Below are positions 21,732-33,059 of a stretch of DNA of 64,000 nucleotides, piece after piece. Position 1 is the stretch's first letter. The number at the start of each line of letters is the position of its first letter. The notes under the pieces are model-generated. The model searched no databases. It saw only the letters and a list, made by a program, of their open reading frames with translations, and had not been told where the DNA came from. Location: the NCBI GenBank assembly GCA_965644295.1, contig CBFFRP010000181.1, forward strand, positions 186,001 through 250,000, given 5' to 3'. Both the position numbers and the translations under genes were made by a program. Source of the DNA: Paraphysomonas bandaiensis. Lineage: Eukaryota > Chrysophyceae.

Positions 21732-22865
21732 CTACAGACTTGCAAGAGTCTCAAACAAATACTTAGTCTCCATTTCACCATCATCACAAAGATCTGTGCA
21801 ATGCACGGCATTGTGAACAGTGTCAACACCAAATCGTGCTCGAAGAGTGTCTGGCCTTATCGTTCTTGCGAGTTCTGGCTCTAGGGGTCCACAGAAACTT
21901 CTGAATGACTCCACCACATTCTCTGGTCCCACTACCATCAACGCCAAAACGGGACCACTGCATATCTCGGTAAGAGTCTTGCTGTAAGAGGTAAATATAC
22001 CGCGATAAACTTCAAACAATGGCTCTGCGATTGTCAAACTCATGTGAATCGCAAACATGGCTTCAACTTGAAAACCAGCTTTGTAAATAGCATCAAGACA
22101 GGCACCTGCATCGCCCGATTTGATAACATGGGGTTTGATCAAACAGAGTGTTGCGTTGCTGTGAGCAGTACAAGGCGTGCACTTGTCCATATAAGCCTGT
22201 CACGCAATCGTCACTGGCTACAAACAACGCTTAAAAACATAAATACCGTTATCTCGTCCATAGGTACGTCGACAGCAGTTATCTCAGAACTAATTCGACT
22301 TATATCCGCAGCGAAATCTTCACCATTTTGACCAGCTATACCTACTAACTCGAGTACAACGTCTCCGCCATCTAAGTAGTCAGGGACTGAAGACCCTGCG
22401 GTGCGAACACGTGCAATCGACAACCTATGTTCTTTCGCAGCTTGTAATACGCTTCCTGCATGACCAACTTGACTAGCAGGAATTACAACCAAAAAATGAA
22501 CTTCTCGAGCCATCATGTAATCACGTGTGGCAGAATTAGCATAGTTTGTAAGTACTATGACCCTATCGAATCTGAGAAATGCATAATCACCGACGTAGTA
22601 CACAAACTCATATCTCTTACATCGTTATGGAGCTACCAATGAAAAGATCTCTCTCTGTGACAGATGGGTAGTGTATTTTCTTTAGAAAGGTTGACTTAGA
22701 AGGCCCATTCTTCAACTGCAAGCAACAATAAACAATAAAAACACATACACCGCGAAAACATACCAATTCAACAGTATTATCCTCCGTCCAAAATTTCAAA
22801 TACATAGGTTTGACATCGCACGCAATCGGGTCGTACCATTCTACCTCAAATCCAAGGACAGGCAT
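21732..22865 (-). CDS. NME7: NME7-like protein: DM10 domain plus two NDK domains
   Basis: Exons 22865-22764, 22715-22621, 22571-22247 and 22196-21732 (phases 0, 2, 0) give 328 aa. The DM10 domain (residues ~1-90) starts MPVLGFEVEWYDP and contains the block DLFIGSSITIFDRVIVL after splicing, as in NME7. The first NDK domain (~90-175) is shortened and lacks the catalytic His motif. The second (~180-325) is well kept: ATLCLIKPHVIKSG, YSKTLTEICSGPVLALMVVG, SFCGPLEPELARTIRP, LRARFGVDTVHNAVHCTD, with the active-site His in NAVHCTD. NME7 is a lumenal protein of ciliary doublet microtubules and a gamma-tubulin ring complex partner, so this gene argues for a flagellated organism. Its 5' flank is the GTACAGCAGTAC-rich region at 23070-23340. 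Confidence 0.92.
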
Positions 22866-24785
22866 TTGACGTTAGTTCAGAACACAGCGGCAATAAAATA
22901 TGGATGCAGTTGACTTAATTCTGAGTAGAACGGAATTTGAATACAAGGTCTGAATTCAGCGGTCGTTGTTACAGAGCTTAAAGAATACAGCCTGATTCAA
23001 TGCCCCGTAGAGTTCTTGTAGCACTATGAAATATATATATATATATATGCATGCATGCCACTGCTATCAATGTATGTATGTACTGCTGCTGTGTATATGG
23101 AGACATAGACATACTTATACAGAGCACTGTAGTATAGTAGTATGTAACTGCCCTCATTTGAAACTGAACCGTTTTTTTAGCATCACCAAAATATCCCATA
23201 TTGGGGATATCACCTCTGTATCTGTATACTGTACAGCAGTACGTGTGGTACAGCAGTACGTGTAGTACAGCAGTACAAGTATATACGTACAGAGTGTATC
23301 ATGACAATATACAACTCTACCATACTGCTGTACACGTACAGAGTGTATGTATGTGTATGTATGTTGGCTGGATGTGTACAGATTATGTCCAATGAAGTAT
23401 GCAGTCACATAGACATACATGTACACAAGAATAGTATAGCTGTAGCAGTGGGGTATGTAGCAGTGGGGTATGTACTGTGGACAGTGGGATATATCATATC
23501 AATCCTCAGTTGACTACTAATGACTTACCAGTCAATCACAATGATCTATAAGGAATGTTACTCTATTGGACAATTGCATCCATAACTAAACTAGTTGATA
23601 ACAACACACAAACAATAGTCTCAAAACTAGAAAACAATTCAATAAAATTATTATAAGATTACTCATCTAACGATACTATTCATAACAATATACGATAAAT
23701 AGTTAAATGAAAGTGTGTGAAACCTTAAGATGCTTCTATTTAAGGAATAGTAAGTTTAATAAACTGAAACTTTTCATATCTCTATTTTGTACTTTGGGGT
23801 TGTTTTTACCATTCAAAAGAGACTGTTTATTGTGAACATTGAAAAATAGAGGAAGAGAGTTGAATAACCATCGTAATGTAATCGCTAGTATGAAAGTGTC
23901 TGTTCACTAATTACAGAAGAATTTAAAGCTTAGAAGATCGACTTATAGATCAACTGAATAAACAGTAAACAATAGTGAATTGATAAAACCCGCTTTCAGA
24001 AGAATAAATGAGTGTGCTTATTATATGTTATATACTGCAATGTCTATGTGCCTATGATATTGGTTCGTTACCATAATCATATTGTTGCACTCTGAGGGCA
24101 TCTGTCGAATGATATTTCATATCCAATAACATCAATCGCCCATATCAATTTTTGCATCGCAAGTATCAATGCCTTGCATGCATAAAATTTTGACAGTACA
24201 ATTTGCATCTGTTGAAAATGTCCCTTAAGCCACCAAAGAATTGACGACATAGGTTCATTATATGGTTAGGGGACAATATATGAAATTGCAATATATTATA
24301 TGTTGATTGGTAGATCAAAAATTCTTTAAATATTGTTACTGTTAAGATAGTTCAAAATGTACTTCAATATATTCATGTGCATCTAAATAATCTGTTTGAA
24401 TATGATTTAAAAGCAACTAATATACAATGTGACTTTCCCGGGTTTATGACTCAAGTTTGGAACAAACTTCTACCTGTTATTGGCAGACATAGGACATAGA
24501 CATAGACATAGCTATCGTCAACCTTTCTAAATACCCGTACTAATTATTAAGTACGAAAAGTGCAAATTCGAAGATACGAAGCTACTGATCAGCGAATAAA
24601 AATCATATTTGTGCAACATATTGTAAGACATTATTTTAGTATACTATTTATTATTACATCAATATATATTTTGAAAGTCTTATTATTAGCAATAGGCGTT
24701 AGAAACCTGCACCAACTTTGTAGCTAGATGAATGCTAGACAAACGAGTTAGACCTCTACCTGTAATAACTAATCAGTACACACTT
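22866..24785. promoter_or_regulatory. NME7 5' flank and long intergenic region
   Basis: 22866-23520 holds the NME7 upstream region: a (TA)n run at 23031-23048, then GTACAGCAGTAC words repeated at 23233-23280, and (ATGT)-like sequence at 23345-23370. GTGGGGTATGTAGCA is directly repeated at 23448-23478. From 23520 to 24785 the DNA is AT-rich and I see no gene. Confidence 0.4.
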
Positions 24786-25170
24786 TTTATCCTACTATTG
24801 AACGCTACGGAAGCTGCTTGTGCGTCGCCGCAAGCACCAAGGTGCGACCACTTCCGCTCTGAGTTCTTAACGTGAACATCCCGGATGCTTGACTTCAGCA
24901 CGCAGCCCAATACCCCGGTTACTCTTCAGGTGGGCCCTGTCCCGGATGCCCTTGAGGTGGGCCCATTCCCGGATGCCTGTTTATTCGTCAGGGCCCAAAC
25001 ACGTCTACACAAGTGACACTTATTGGTGGCCCTTGTACCACACAAGCAGTCGGCTATGAATGGGCAGAAGAATATCTGCTGACTATGTTTGCGGCTCACG
25101 TTAGTTTCCCAGAGAGAGTCTCTCCGCTCTCCGGTACTTATCCCCCAGAACACCACGAAAACGTGCGACT
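24786..25170. other. GC-rich island with tandem CCCGGATGC words, possible relic
   Basis: This block is strikingly GC-richer than the AT-rich DNA on both sides. CCCGGATGC occurs three times (about 24881, 24940, 24969), the last two within a ~27-bp tandem unit that also carries AGGTGGGCCC. On the minus strand a 76-codon frame (24926-25156) contains CLCGTRATNKCHLCRR, a possible Cys-pair zinc motif. There is no intact gene. It could be a fragment of a mobile element or of a captured foreign sequence; evidence is weak. Confidence 0.3.
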
Positions 25171-25516
25171 TTGTTGAGGGATTTCATTTACCATACTCTT
25201 TATATTCTTATCTTCAATTCATTAGTTGGCCCTGTGTCGCTCTCAACGAATAAATTAGTTTCTGATTTATGCATAGCACATAGCACCATCGATGTTTTCT
25301 TGAACACATTAACCTACTTGCTATTGTCACAGTACACATTTAGCATTTAGCTCACATATCCAAGTTCAACGGATAACGAATGAAGGATTCTTGATTTAAA
25401 AATATAACACATTAAATATTTTCACTTCTAATATAGCGCTTATTCTATACTACACAATTAAATTCTCAAACCACAACTGCTACTACTCGACAACACTTTG
25501 AAATCTTATGAAGCAG

Positions 25517-28337
25517 CTACCACGCAGATAAGTCGGCGGTAGGCTTCTTACGCTTCCCACTATTTAATTGAGAGCCAAGGTCGCCACTCACTTGACTTCT
25601 CGGCATCTGTTTCTCCTGATTTCGACCAGCTGTGAAAAAAGGTGAGGCAGTGTCTGATACTCGATTGTCGTTTCTGCGCCATGAGTCTGTGCTATCCATA
25701 CCGACGCTATCATGGTCACCTACTGACAGATCAACCTGTACAAAGATGATGGCAATGAAATACACGAAGCTTTAAATTTAAAGTTGTACCATTTCTTTCT
25801 TCTTCAATCTTGTTGTCGCGGGCCTCCGCCCCCTAGACGATGGCGTGGGTGATGGCCTCACATCATCCATATCTTCTTCGGACTCTTCATTCAAATCAAC
25901 TGCCACAGGTCTTGTTTTCCGCTGCAATCTTCCTTTGGTGACAGCTTTCGTGGTCGGAACAGCCTTTCCACGACGAGCTCCACGGCCCCGTGCTGCAGGC
26001 TTCCGGCCGATCTCATCATTGTCATCGTCATCTGCAGAGTCCGATGAGTTTATTTCCTCAATTGCGTCGCTCTCCTCATCACCATCTTCCTCGTCGTAGT
26101 CATCTCTATAACTAATATTTCGACTACTTGCTGCTCGTCGAGATGGGCGGGAGGACTTTGCTGGAGCTGAAGTACTCTTAGATGACTTGCCTTTGCTGGC
26201 TGTTTTCGTATCTGTCCCTGCCCGTCTCTGCTTGGCAGTACCTCTCCCCTTAACTTCCTTCGCCGGGATAGGGCTTTCATCTTCGCTGCTCATGTCCATC
26301 GGTCCCTCGGTGGTAATACCAGCTCCAGCTCCTGCTCCAGGTGTACCAAGGCGCGGCCGCGAAGAAACAGCGGCGTTAGTACTACTACTTCTTGTGGCTT
26401 CCCTCTCTCGCTGAAATTTTTCACGATACTTGGCTGCATTGGCCAAGATTGAATCCTTATCGGTGCACATTCTGAGATTATCTCGGTCTGAACTGAGGTA
26501 TTGCTGTGTCGATAGCAGCTCCTTTTCAACAACATCTGTTATGGCGGTCGGAATTTTCTTCACTACGAAGTCCTCCAGAGCATTGGACAGTAAATCTGTA
26601 CACAATAAGTCAGTACAAGTCACGTAAGTAATTCTAACAACGTCTTACTACAGTTTGCGTCCAATTACCTGGTGCAAGTAAACCTAGTTGTTTGTTTTGC
26701 ATCCCCAGAACCTCACAAACCAAGTCTTCCACGCGAATTCTACTCAGCGCCTCGGCGTCTCCTGCGCCCCTATGTGCGTCGAATTCAGATCGTAAGGTAT
26801 TACCAGCGCCTACATTATTCTTCTCATTCTCCTTCCGGCGGCGAGAGAAAATCAGTACCTCCGAAGGATTGGCAACTTCTCCTACAAACCGACTTCCAAA
26901 TTTCTGCGGATTGATGGTCGGAAATCCCGCATAATCCACTCGAAGTCGAACTAATACTTTACGTGGGTCGCGGATTTGGTAATCAAAGGAGGAGTTATCA
27001 AGATCTTCTATTTCTGGAGATATGAGTTCGCGAGCAGATCGGATAAGGCCCTTCACACGTCCGGTAAGAACTGCAATCATGGCCTCCTCGATATTAGGGT
27101 CTCGTGGGTCCAACCCCTCCATTGAAGACAAACACACGTCTTCAAATGCAAACCCCCGAATTCGAGTGTAAGGAACCGGGAGTAAACGAAACTTTACCTC
27201 GGACACCTCTAGGATACCGAAGTGCTTAGGATTCCGGGAACTCTCACCTTCCGAAAGAGAAGTGGCTACAGATGACCCAGGCTGATAGATGCGGAATGTT
27301 CCTGATACGGTCATTTAATACAGTATACAAGTGGTACAGATACGTTTAAACATTGACAGTACACTGATTCAAGCATTAGGGCGCACCGTAGAAACATACC
27401 AACAAGAGATTCAACGAGCGTTGGAATGCATTCATGCTCGTTGCCCCATATCACAACATCCATCCACTCAGGTATCATGCTCTCATGGATGCAGTTCTTG
27501 CGACCGCGACCGTAGTCACGGTTCTGATGCAGAACAAATATATTGAGGTACTTTCCCTGCTGTTGATCCGGTGCCGGTCGGAGAAATTTAACCTTTTTTT
27601 GAGTCCACATCCGATTGAGCCGCTCATCTCGCACAGCGCCAAGAGCATAGAGAGCAACCATAGATTGACCTATATATCACGGATATCATGAAAAAATCAC
27701 AAATACCATTATATACCTTTCTTTATTAACACCGGTGTTATTTCAATATCATCGACTTGGTCATGCTTTCCTATATAGTTAACCAGATTAGCTGCGGAGA
27801 GTAAGTCCAATGCTGACAATGCAACACCGAAACCCTCCCGCGACGGGTCATCATGGTTGCCATGGATGGCAAATACAGGAAGTGAAATTGCCTGATTCGG
27901 ATCTTCATAATTCACCTTCTTAATACGATTGTGTTTGAATATCTCACTTTGATCATTAAGCACTTCCATATAGACACTTTCATCACCTACAAAAACTATA
28001 AGAGAAAACACACATATATATGCTGTGCATACTGACATACATACATGCACACATATCACTATGCATATACACATATCTACAGGCAATATATATATATAAC
28101 CTCACCGGTACAATACTTTCGAAGGAGATCAATAGTCGCATGTATTGTTTTTCTAGATGGTTTATTTTCATGAAAAAGATCTCCTGCTAATAATACAAAA
28201 TCAGCATGTCTGCTCTTGGCTGTATGAAGAACTTCTTCAAAGGCAGCAAAGCTATCCTCTCCTCTTGTAGGATCTTTGGACATGAATCCTAAATGATTAT
28301 CAGTTGAAATTACAATACGAATAATGTCGTCATCCAT
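25517..28337 (-). CDS. MRE11: MRE11 double-strand break repair nuclease
   Basis: Six exons (28337-28106, 27986-27717, 27669-27400, 27301-26669, 26595-25790, 25735-25517) give 809 aa. MRE11 is the nuclease of the MRE11-RAD50-NBS1 complex that processes DNA ends. Phosphoesterase motifs are in order: STDNHLGF (Asp/His ligands), LLAGDLFHENKPS, FAIHGNHDDPS, FVLHQNRDYGRG and IWGNEHEC. The capping domain includes FRIYQPGSSVATSLSEGE and FEDVCL. The C-terminus is long, acidic and Arg/Gly-rich with GRGARRGK, comparable with the GAR-containing tail of other MRE11 proteins. The usual His in WGHEHE is Asn here, a change at a metal-ligand position. The gene starts opposite the Sfi1-like gene across a microsatellite-bearing divergent promoter. 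Confidence 0.95.
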
Positions 28338-28908
28338 TGTATGATATGGAGGGGTTGGTGATGATATATATATATATGTATATCCTTCTAACAATACACT
28401 GTCTTCCTACTAATAGAACTAAGAGTTGTGGTAGTGGTAGTAGTAGTAGTACTTATACTGCATACTTATAGGAAGAAGTCAAAGAAAGTAGAAGTCTGAT
28501 GATGAAATTCGCATACTCTCCTTTTGTTTATGAAGTTGTGATTTGAGTTTTGGATGTGATCATTTGATATGGTGATGGTGAGTATGTTATGTACTGTATA
28601 TGTGCATATACACATGTATACACAGCAGCATGTATGTATGTATGTATGTATGTATGTATGTATGTATGTATGTATGTATGTATGTATGTATGTATGTATG
28701 TATGTATGTATGTATGTATGTATGTATGTATGTATGTATGTATGTATGTATGTATGTATGTATGTATGTATGTATGTATGTATGTATGTGTGTGTACAGT
28801 GGGTAGGTAGGTATGTTCATAGGTGGGTATCGCCATATCTATCTATCACCACAGTAAACACATAATTATAATGTCATAATAATCTTCTTCCACCATCTCT
28901 TTCCAGGT
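28338..28908. promoter_or_regulatory. Divergent promoter region, MRE11 / Sfi1-like gene
   Basis: 571 bp between two divergent start codons, nearly a third of it a pure ATGT microsatellite. TATATATATA lies at about 28365-28376, close to the MRE11 start. Inferred to drive both genes. Confidence 0.4.
28630..28789. repeat. (ATGT)n microsatellite, about 40 units
   Basis: Uninterrupted ATGT tandem array of about 160 bp ending in a (GT)n stretch. All six frames stay open because the unit has no stop, which creates spurious Tyr-Val-Cys-Met and Tyr-Ile-His-Thr frames. It is not coding. Confidence 0.97.
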
Positions 28909-31207
28909 ATGTCAGACTCCCACTCCCACTTCTACATTCCAACTCCTTCAACCACGAGAGGCCTTTGTTTCAAGTATTTTAAGCTATGGAAACGAGGGTG
29001 TTTCGGAAGGAGGTTACGGATAGCAATACAGCGACAGTGTGTGGGATATAGTTTTGATGCCTGGATGATCACTAGGAGAGTACGATTGTTTTATTCGGTA
29101 TGATATATTGAGTGCATAGTTTATGGGTTATGTGTTGATGTGTATGTTCACAGGAGACCCTCAGAATGCGTATGGTGGACTGCTTCTATAAGTGGATGCA
29201 TGTAATGAACTTCAAATACATACTGATATCTTCTTTGCTTATATGGATGTTTATTACAGACTCGACGAACTCGCAGAATTGTTCGATCTAAGCACCGTGC
29301 TGTCACCTTTCATCGCGGTATAATATACCGCCGATTTCTCCGACACTTAAAACAAATAGTTCAGAATGGTCGTTCTACAACCAAGGTTTTTGGTCCCTAC
29401 TTTTCATACTTTTCTTACCATTTGTAGCGACATCGTGTTTATTTGCAGATTAGTGACATATATTGCCGACACTTACTAGCGAGAACTTTCAAAGCACTGA
29501 AAACTGAAATTCGCAAGCTTGTGAAATCAAAGTGTGTCATAACATTGCAATTGTAACGAAGGATGTGCTTATTGTGTATTACTGTGTGTAGTGTACTCGA
29601 AGCAGAGCATCAGATGCGAAGAATGAAAATTCAAAATTTGGTTTCGACGTTAGAACAACGTCAATCAACGGAAGCTAGGGGACGGAGTGGGAAGAAGATG
29701 GCTGACGGGAGACATAAAAGTAGTGAAGTAAAACAAGTAGATGGAAGAACTCTGAGACCTGGAATCGAAGATTCTTCAAGTCTCTCCCCTCGTAAGGGAG
29801 CGCCTCCCATCCCCATTGTTCAAGATTCTCTGCCTTCCCCTCCGGCGTATAGCTCTCCTCAGCGTCCTGTCTCCTTCCAGAGAGACAGGGAATCTAGCAG
29901 TAGTCGAGAAAGTAGTAGGAGTTCATCAGTCGGGCGGTCTCCTGCTGACATGAGGGCGGCATCACGGGATAAACCTGGACGCACTATCCGCACATCCCCT
30001 ATGCGTGCGGGGGCAAGGACGGGTCAGGCATTGCCGCAAGAGAAAAGGCAAACGAAGAGTACACAGCGTAATGTGGAAAGTGCTGAAGCGAGACGGGAAC
30101 GTATCAAAGCACTGCGGGAAGCAGCAGCGGCACGTGTGCAGACGAAAAGAGAGCGAGAAAGAGAGAAAGAGAGGTATGACCACTGTGTGGTATCGTCACC
30201 TCGATGATTATGTCATCTACGTGATTAGACTGAAGGAGTTGGCAGCTGAGGAAGCGCTGAAGCGTGAGAGAGACGCATATAGGTTGGTCGCTGCATTCGT
30301 GTTTTTGGCCACAGTATTGTTATGATACGTTGCCAGGGCCCAGCAAAAAGAGCAGAAGGCCATGCATGCAGCTACTCTGGCTAAGAACAAGGAAAATATC
30401 GATGCTGCTCGTCGACAGCTTAAGCGTGCGGTTGCGCACTATCGCAAACAGCTGATGGTACGCTGTGGTATGTCGCCGTGGATTCGCCTTGTTCAGGAAA
30501 GACGGTACGTGTATTATGCATATGGTTTGTGAAATTACTACGGAAGTTGGAAGAATGGATATGGATATGGATATTGTTTTTCTGTCAACTGAGAGTATGG
30601 ATATGTACATTACATGCTTGCGACAGGATGGACTGGGAGAAAGCGTGTACCTTCTACAGTGATTCTCTCTTGATGTTAGCGTGGAACAATCTCGTTGCAT
30701 ATGTTCGAGCCGTTCGTACAGAAAGATACCGCCGTGAGCACCGTTTAGGTAACACCGCCATAGTGCACTACAGGTACGTGCATGACTTTTTTGTATATTT
30801 ACCTATTTTACTGCATTTTTACCAAATGGCTATTAGGCGAAATTTAATGTCACGACTGTGGAGGCGATGGGCAATGCATAGAAAGATGCTGCGGGCCAAA
30901 GCGGTGGCTGTGCACGGTCAAGTTGTTTGGTGCGTGTTCTAGGCTGTACTATCGTTGCCGTGACTAACTTTTTCTGTACAGCTATGCCACTCGTAAAAGA
31001 GCCTTCGCCGCATGGTTAATTAGTCTTGAGAAAGCACGGCGTAGCAACGCCATTAGTGTATATCGCATGAAAAAGTCAGCAAGGTTGAATAAATTGAGAT
31101 ATTGTTTGAGGCGCTGGAAGACGTATTTAGAGGAGCAAGAGATAGAGCGAGTAATTGATGATAGAGTAGACTATACCTGGGCTCGTGTGCAGGGGTGGCT
31201 CAAATAG
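28909..31207 (+). CDS. Sfi1-like repeat protein (candidate centrin-binding)
   Basis: Ten exons (28909-29097, 29154-29201, 29260-29385, 29449-29531, 29592-30173, 30229-30282, 30337-30504, 30627-30773, 30837-30929, 30982-31207) give 571 aa. Short helical units with a hydrophobic-x2-hydrophobic-x-x-Trp core recur across the protein: FKYFKLWKRG, SFDAWMIT, CFYKWMHV, RFLRHLKQI, LMLAWNNLVAYV, LMSRLWRRWAMH, RAFAAWLISLEKA and LRYCLRRWKTYLEE. This is the layout of Sfi1-family proteins, whose Trp repeats each bind centrin at centrosomes, basal bodies and rootlets. The central part (residues ~150-340) is Ser/Pro-rich, then highly charged coiled coil. Partner identity and exact function are inferred; a different WxxL/IQ-like helical array is the alternative. 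Confidence 0.72.
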
Positions 31208-32217
31208 AACTGTGAGTGTGTATTTGTTAATAATAGCGTAGGTATTCCGTTAAATTTGTAAGGCATTACTAACTTTTAGCATTCTGTTAAATTATGTATT
31301 CTACACAATAATATGCGTTTGCCAAATGTTAGAGATTTGAGTTATAGACTGCTTTCACAGGCATATGTACTACTATGTCTCACACTACGGCAACATTTCA
31401 CCAGAAATGCTGTAAATTACTTGCATGTACGTAGTATGTAGTATAATATAGATATAATGATTTTCGACAAACAGCGACCCCGACTAAGTAGAGTTACGAT
31501 GAAAGGTTTAACAAGGGGAAACTTCTAATGTGCACAGTGATGGCGAAAATTATTAGTTCCATACGACAAAACACATTCACTTAACTAGACTATGTCAGTA
31601 TCCAGTATAAGAGGGGTTGGATAGAATTCTCTTGTAATGCTTGTGATCTATGAGGACTCATATATATTAGCAGTTATATACACGAGATGTTATACACAGT
31701 ATATAAGAGGGCTTCTTCATACACAACAACACTGTCCATATATATGCATATCATCCACAGCTCGATTCAAGAACAATAAGTGTCGTGTATACACTCTCAT
31801 CCCTTATAACTATCCGTATTTCCGGTTTGCCATATCTACATGATACAGGTACACTATGAGAGAGGATGTTGTGTAGCATCGTATCGAATCCATATAGCTG
31901 CACAGAGTATATGCATGATCCTGTATGTATCAATGTCCCTTACAACAGGAGCTATAGTCATCCGTATACGGATAAACAACCGTACACGGATAAAAAAACC
32001 AATGCCTATAGAGAGGACAAAAAAACATGGTTCATATATTCATATATTTGAATTCAGTCATCCATATACAGTATATATACAGACCGTATAGTGCTCTATG
32101 CATATATATAGTACACTCCTGTAAAGTTGCTATAGGAACGAGACATATATATATGTACCCCAATCAGGTCATTATATTAAATAATAACTTGAATATATTC
32201 ACAGTTTATATCAAATA
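31208..32217. other. Intergenic, 5' flank of NSE2
   Basis: 31640-32200 is full of TATATA, ATATGTA and ATCCGTATACGGAT words, including two close copies of CCGTA(T/C)ACGGATA at 31962-31991. This is the usual 5'-flank texture of this genome. Nothing coding is supported. Confidence 0.35.
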
Positions 32218-33059
32218 ATGAGCGCAAGAGGTCGTGCACGAATATATCATGGTCGGGATTCATTTTCTGGTGGTGATCAGTTCTCTAGTATTGTAAATGA
32301 CTGCTCAGAGTGTTCGATGCTACTAGAGAATGTTGCACGAATAACTAAAAACAATTTATCAGAGATATTTGAGACAGATAGAGTTTCTTTATGGAAACAA
32401 AAGATTATTGAAGCATCTGTAACGAATGCAACTGTTCAACGACAGGCTGAATTGTCTAAAGAAATTGTTGATGATTTGGGAAAGCGAGATGCCAGTGAAC
32501 TCAGTGGCACTCCCACTGAAGCGGTGAAAAAAGTAAAGACAATGGTTGCAAGTAAGCTGGATACCTTTAAGCCTCATTTAGAGGAGTCTGTTCAACGCGT
32601 GAAGTCTTCCTGTCAGGTCTGGTGTTTGGATTTAGCTGACCTTTTAACACGTGCGCGTAGGCAGAGGAGAAAGATGATGATATTGTTCAGGTTAATGAAG
32701 CTGGTGATCAAGCTTCTGATTTTATATGCCCTTACACTCGCAAAAAATTCGATACTCCAATGAAAAAGTGCGTACTCTTTATTCCATTTTTGATATGTAC
32801 ATCTCTGATACGCTTTGCTGTGTTCAGTCCTAATTGCAGCCACTACATGTCCATGGAGGGCCTAGATGCTATGCTCAGAAGGAAGCAATCCGCACCATGC
32901 CCTGTTCCTGGGTGTAGAGCTACTTGGCAGAAAGGAAAGAGCTATGAAGACATGGGCATGAAGCGGCGGATGGAGCGCTTTGATCGCCTCCAAGCCGCAA
33001 ATACTGCTAGTGGACAGTCGCAAACTAACGCGGACATTACGTCGCTCGATGATAATTAG
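32218..33059 (+). CDS. NSE2: NSE2/MMS21 SUMO E3 ligase of the SMC5/6 complex
   Basis: Exons 32218-32616, 32661-32767 and 32828-33059 (phases 0 and 2) give 245 aa, the usual size for NSE2. The N-terminal half is helical (residues ~25-135), as needed to bind the SMC5 coiled coil. The C-terminal half is an SP-RING: SDFICPYTRKKFDTPMK, then NCSHYMSMEGLDAML, then APCPVPGCRATW, giving the expected Cys/His zinc ligands, followed by a helix MKRRMERFDRL. NSE2 attaches SUMO to repair and cohesion proteins in the nucleus. The intron positions fall just before and inside the SP-RING, and unspliced reading destroys it. Near MRE11 in the map, though such linkage in eukaryotes may be chance. Confidence 0.88.

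Noticed and set aside
28630-28789. CRISPR-like array
   Set aside because: Plain tetranucleotide microsatellite without spacers, in a eukaryotic intron-bearing context.
28528-28865. Open frames over the ATGT array near MRE11
   Set aside because: Same artefact of the stop-free tetranucleotide.
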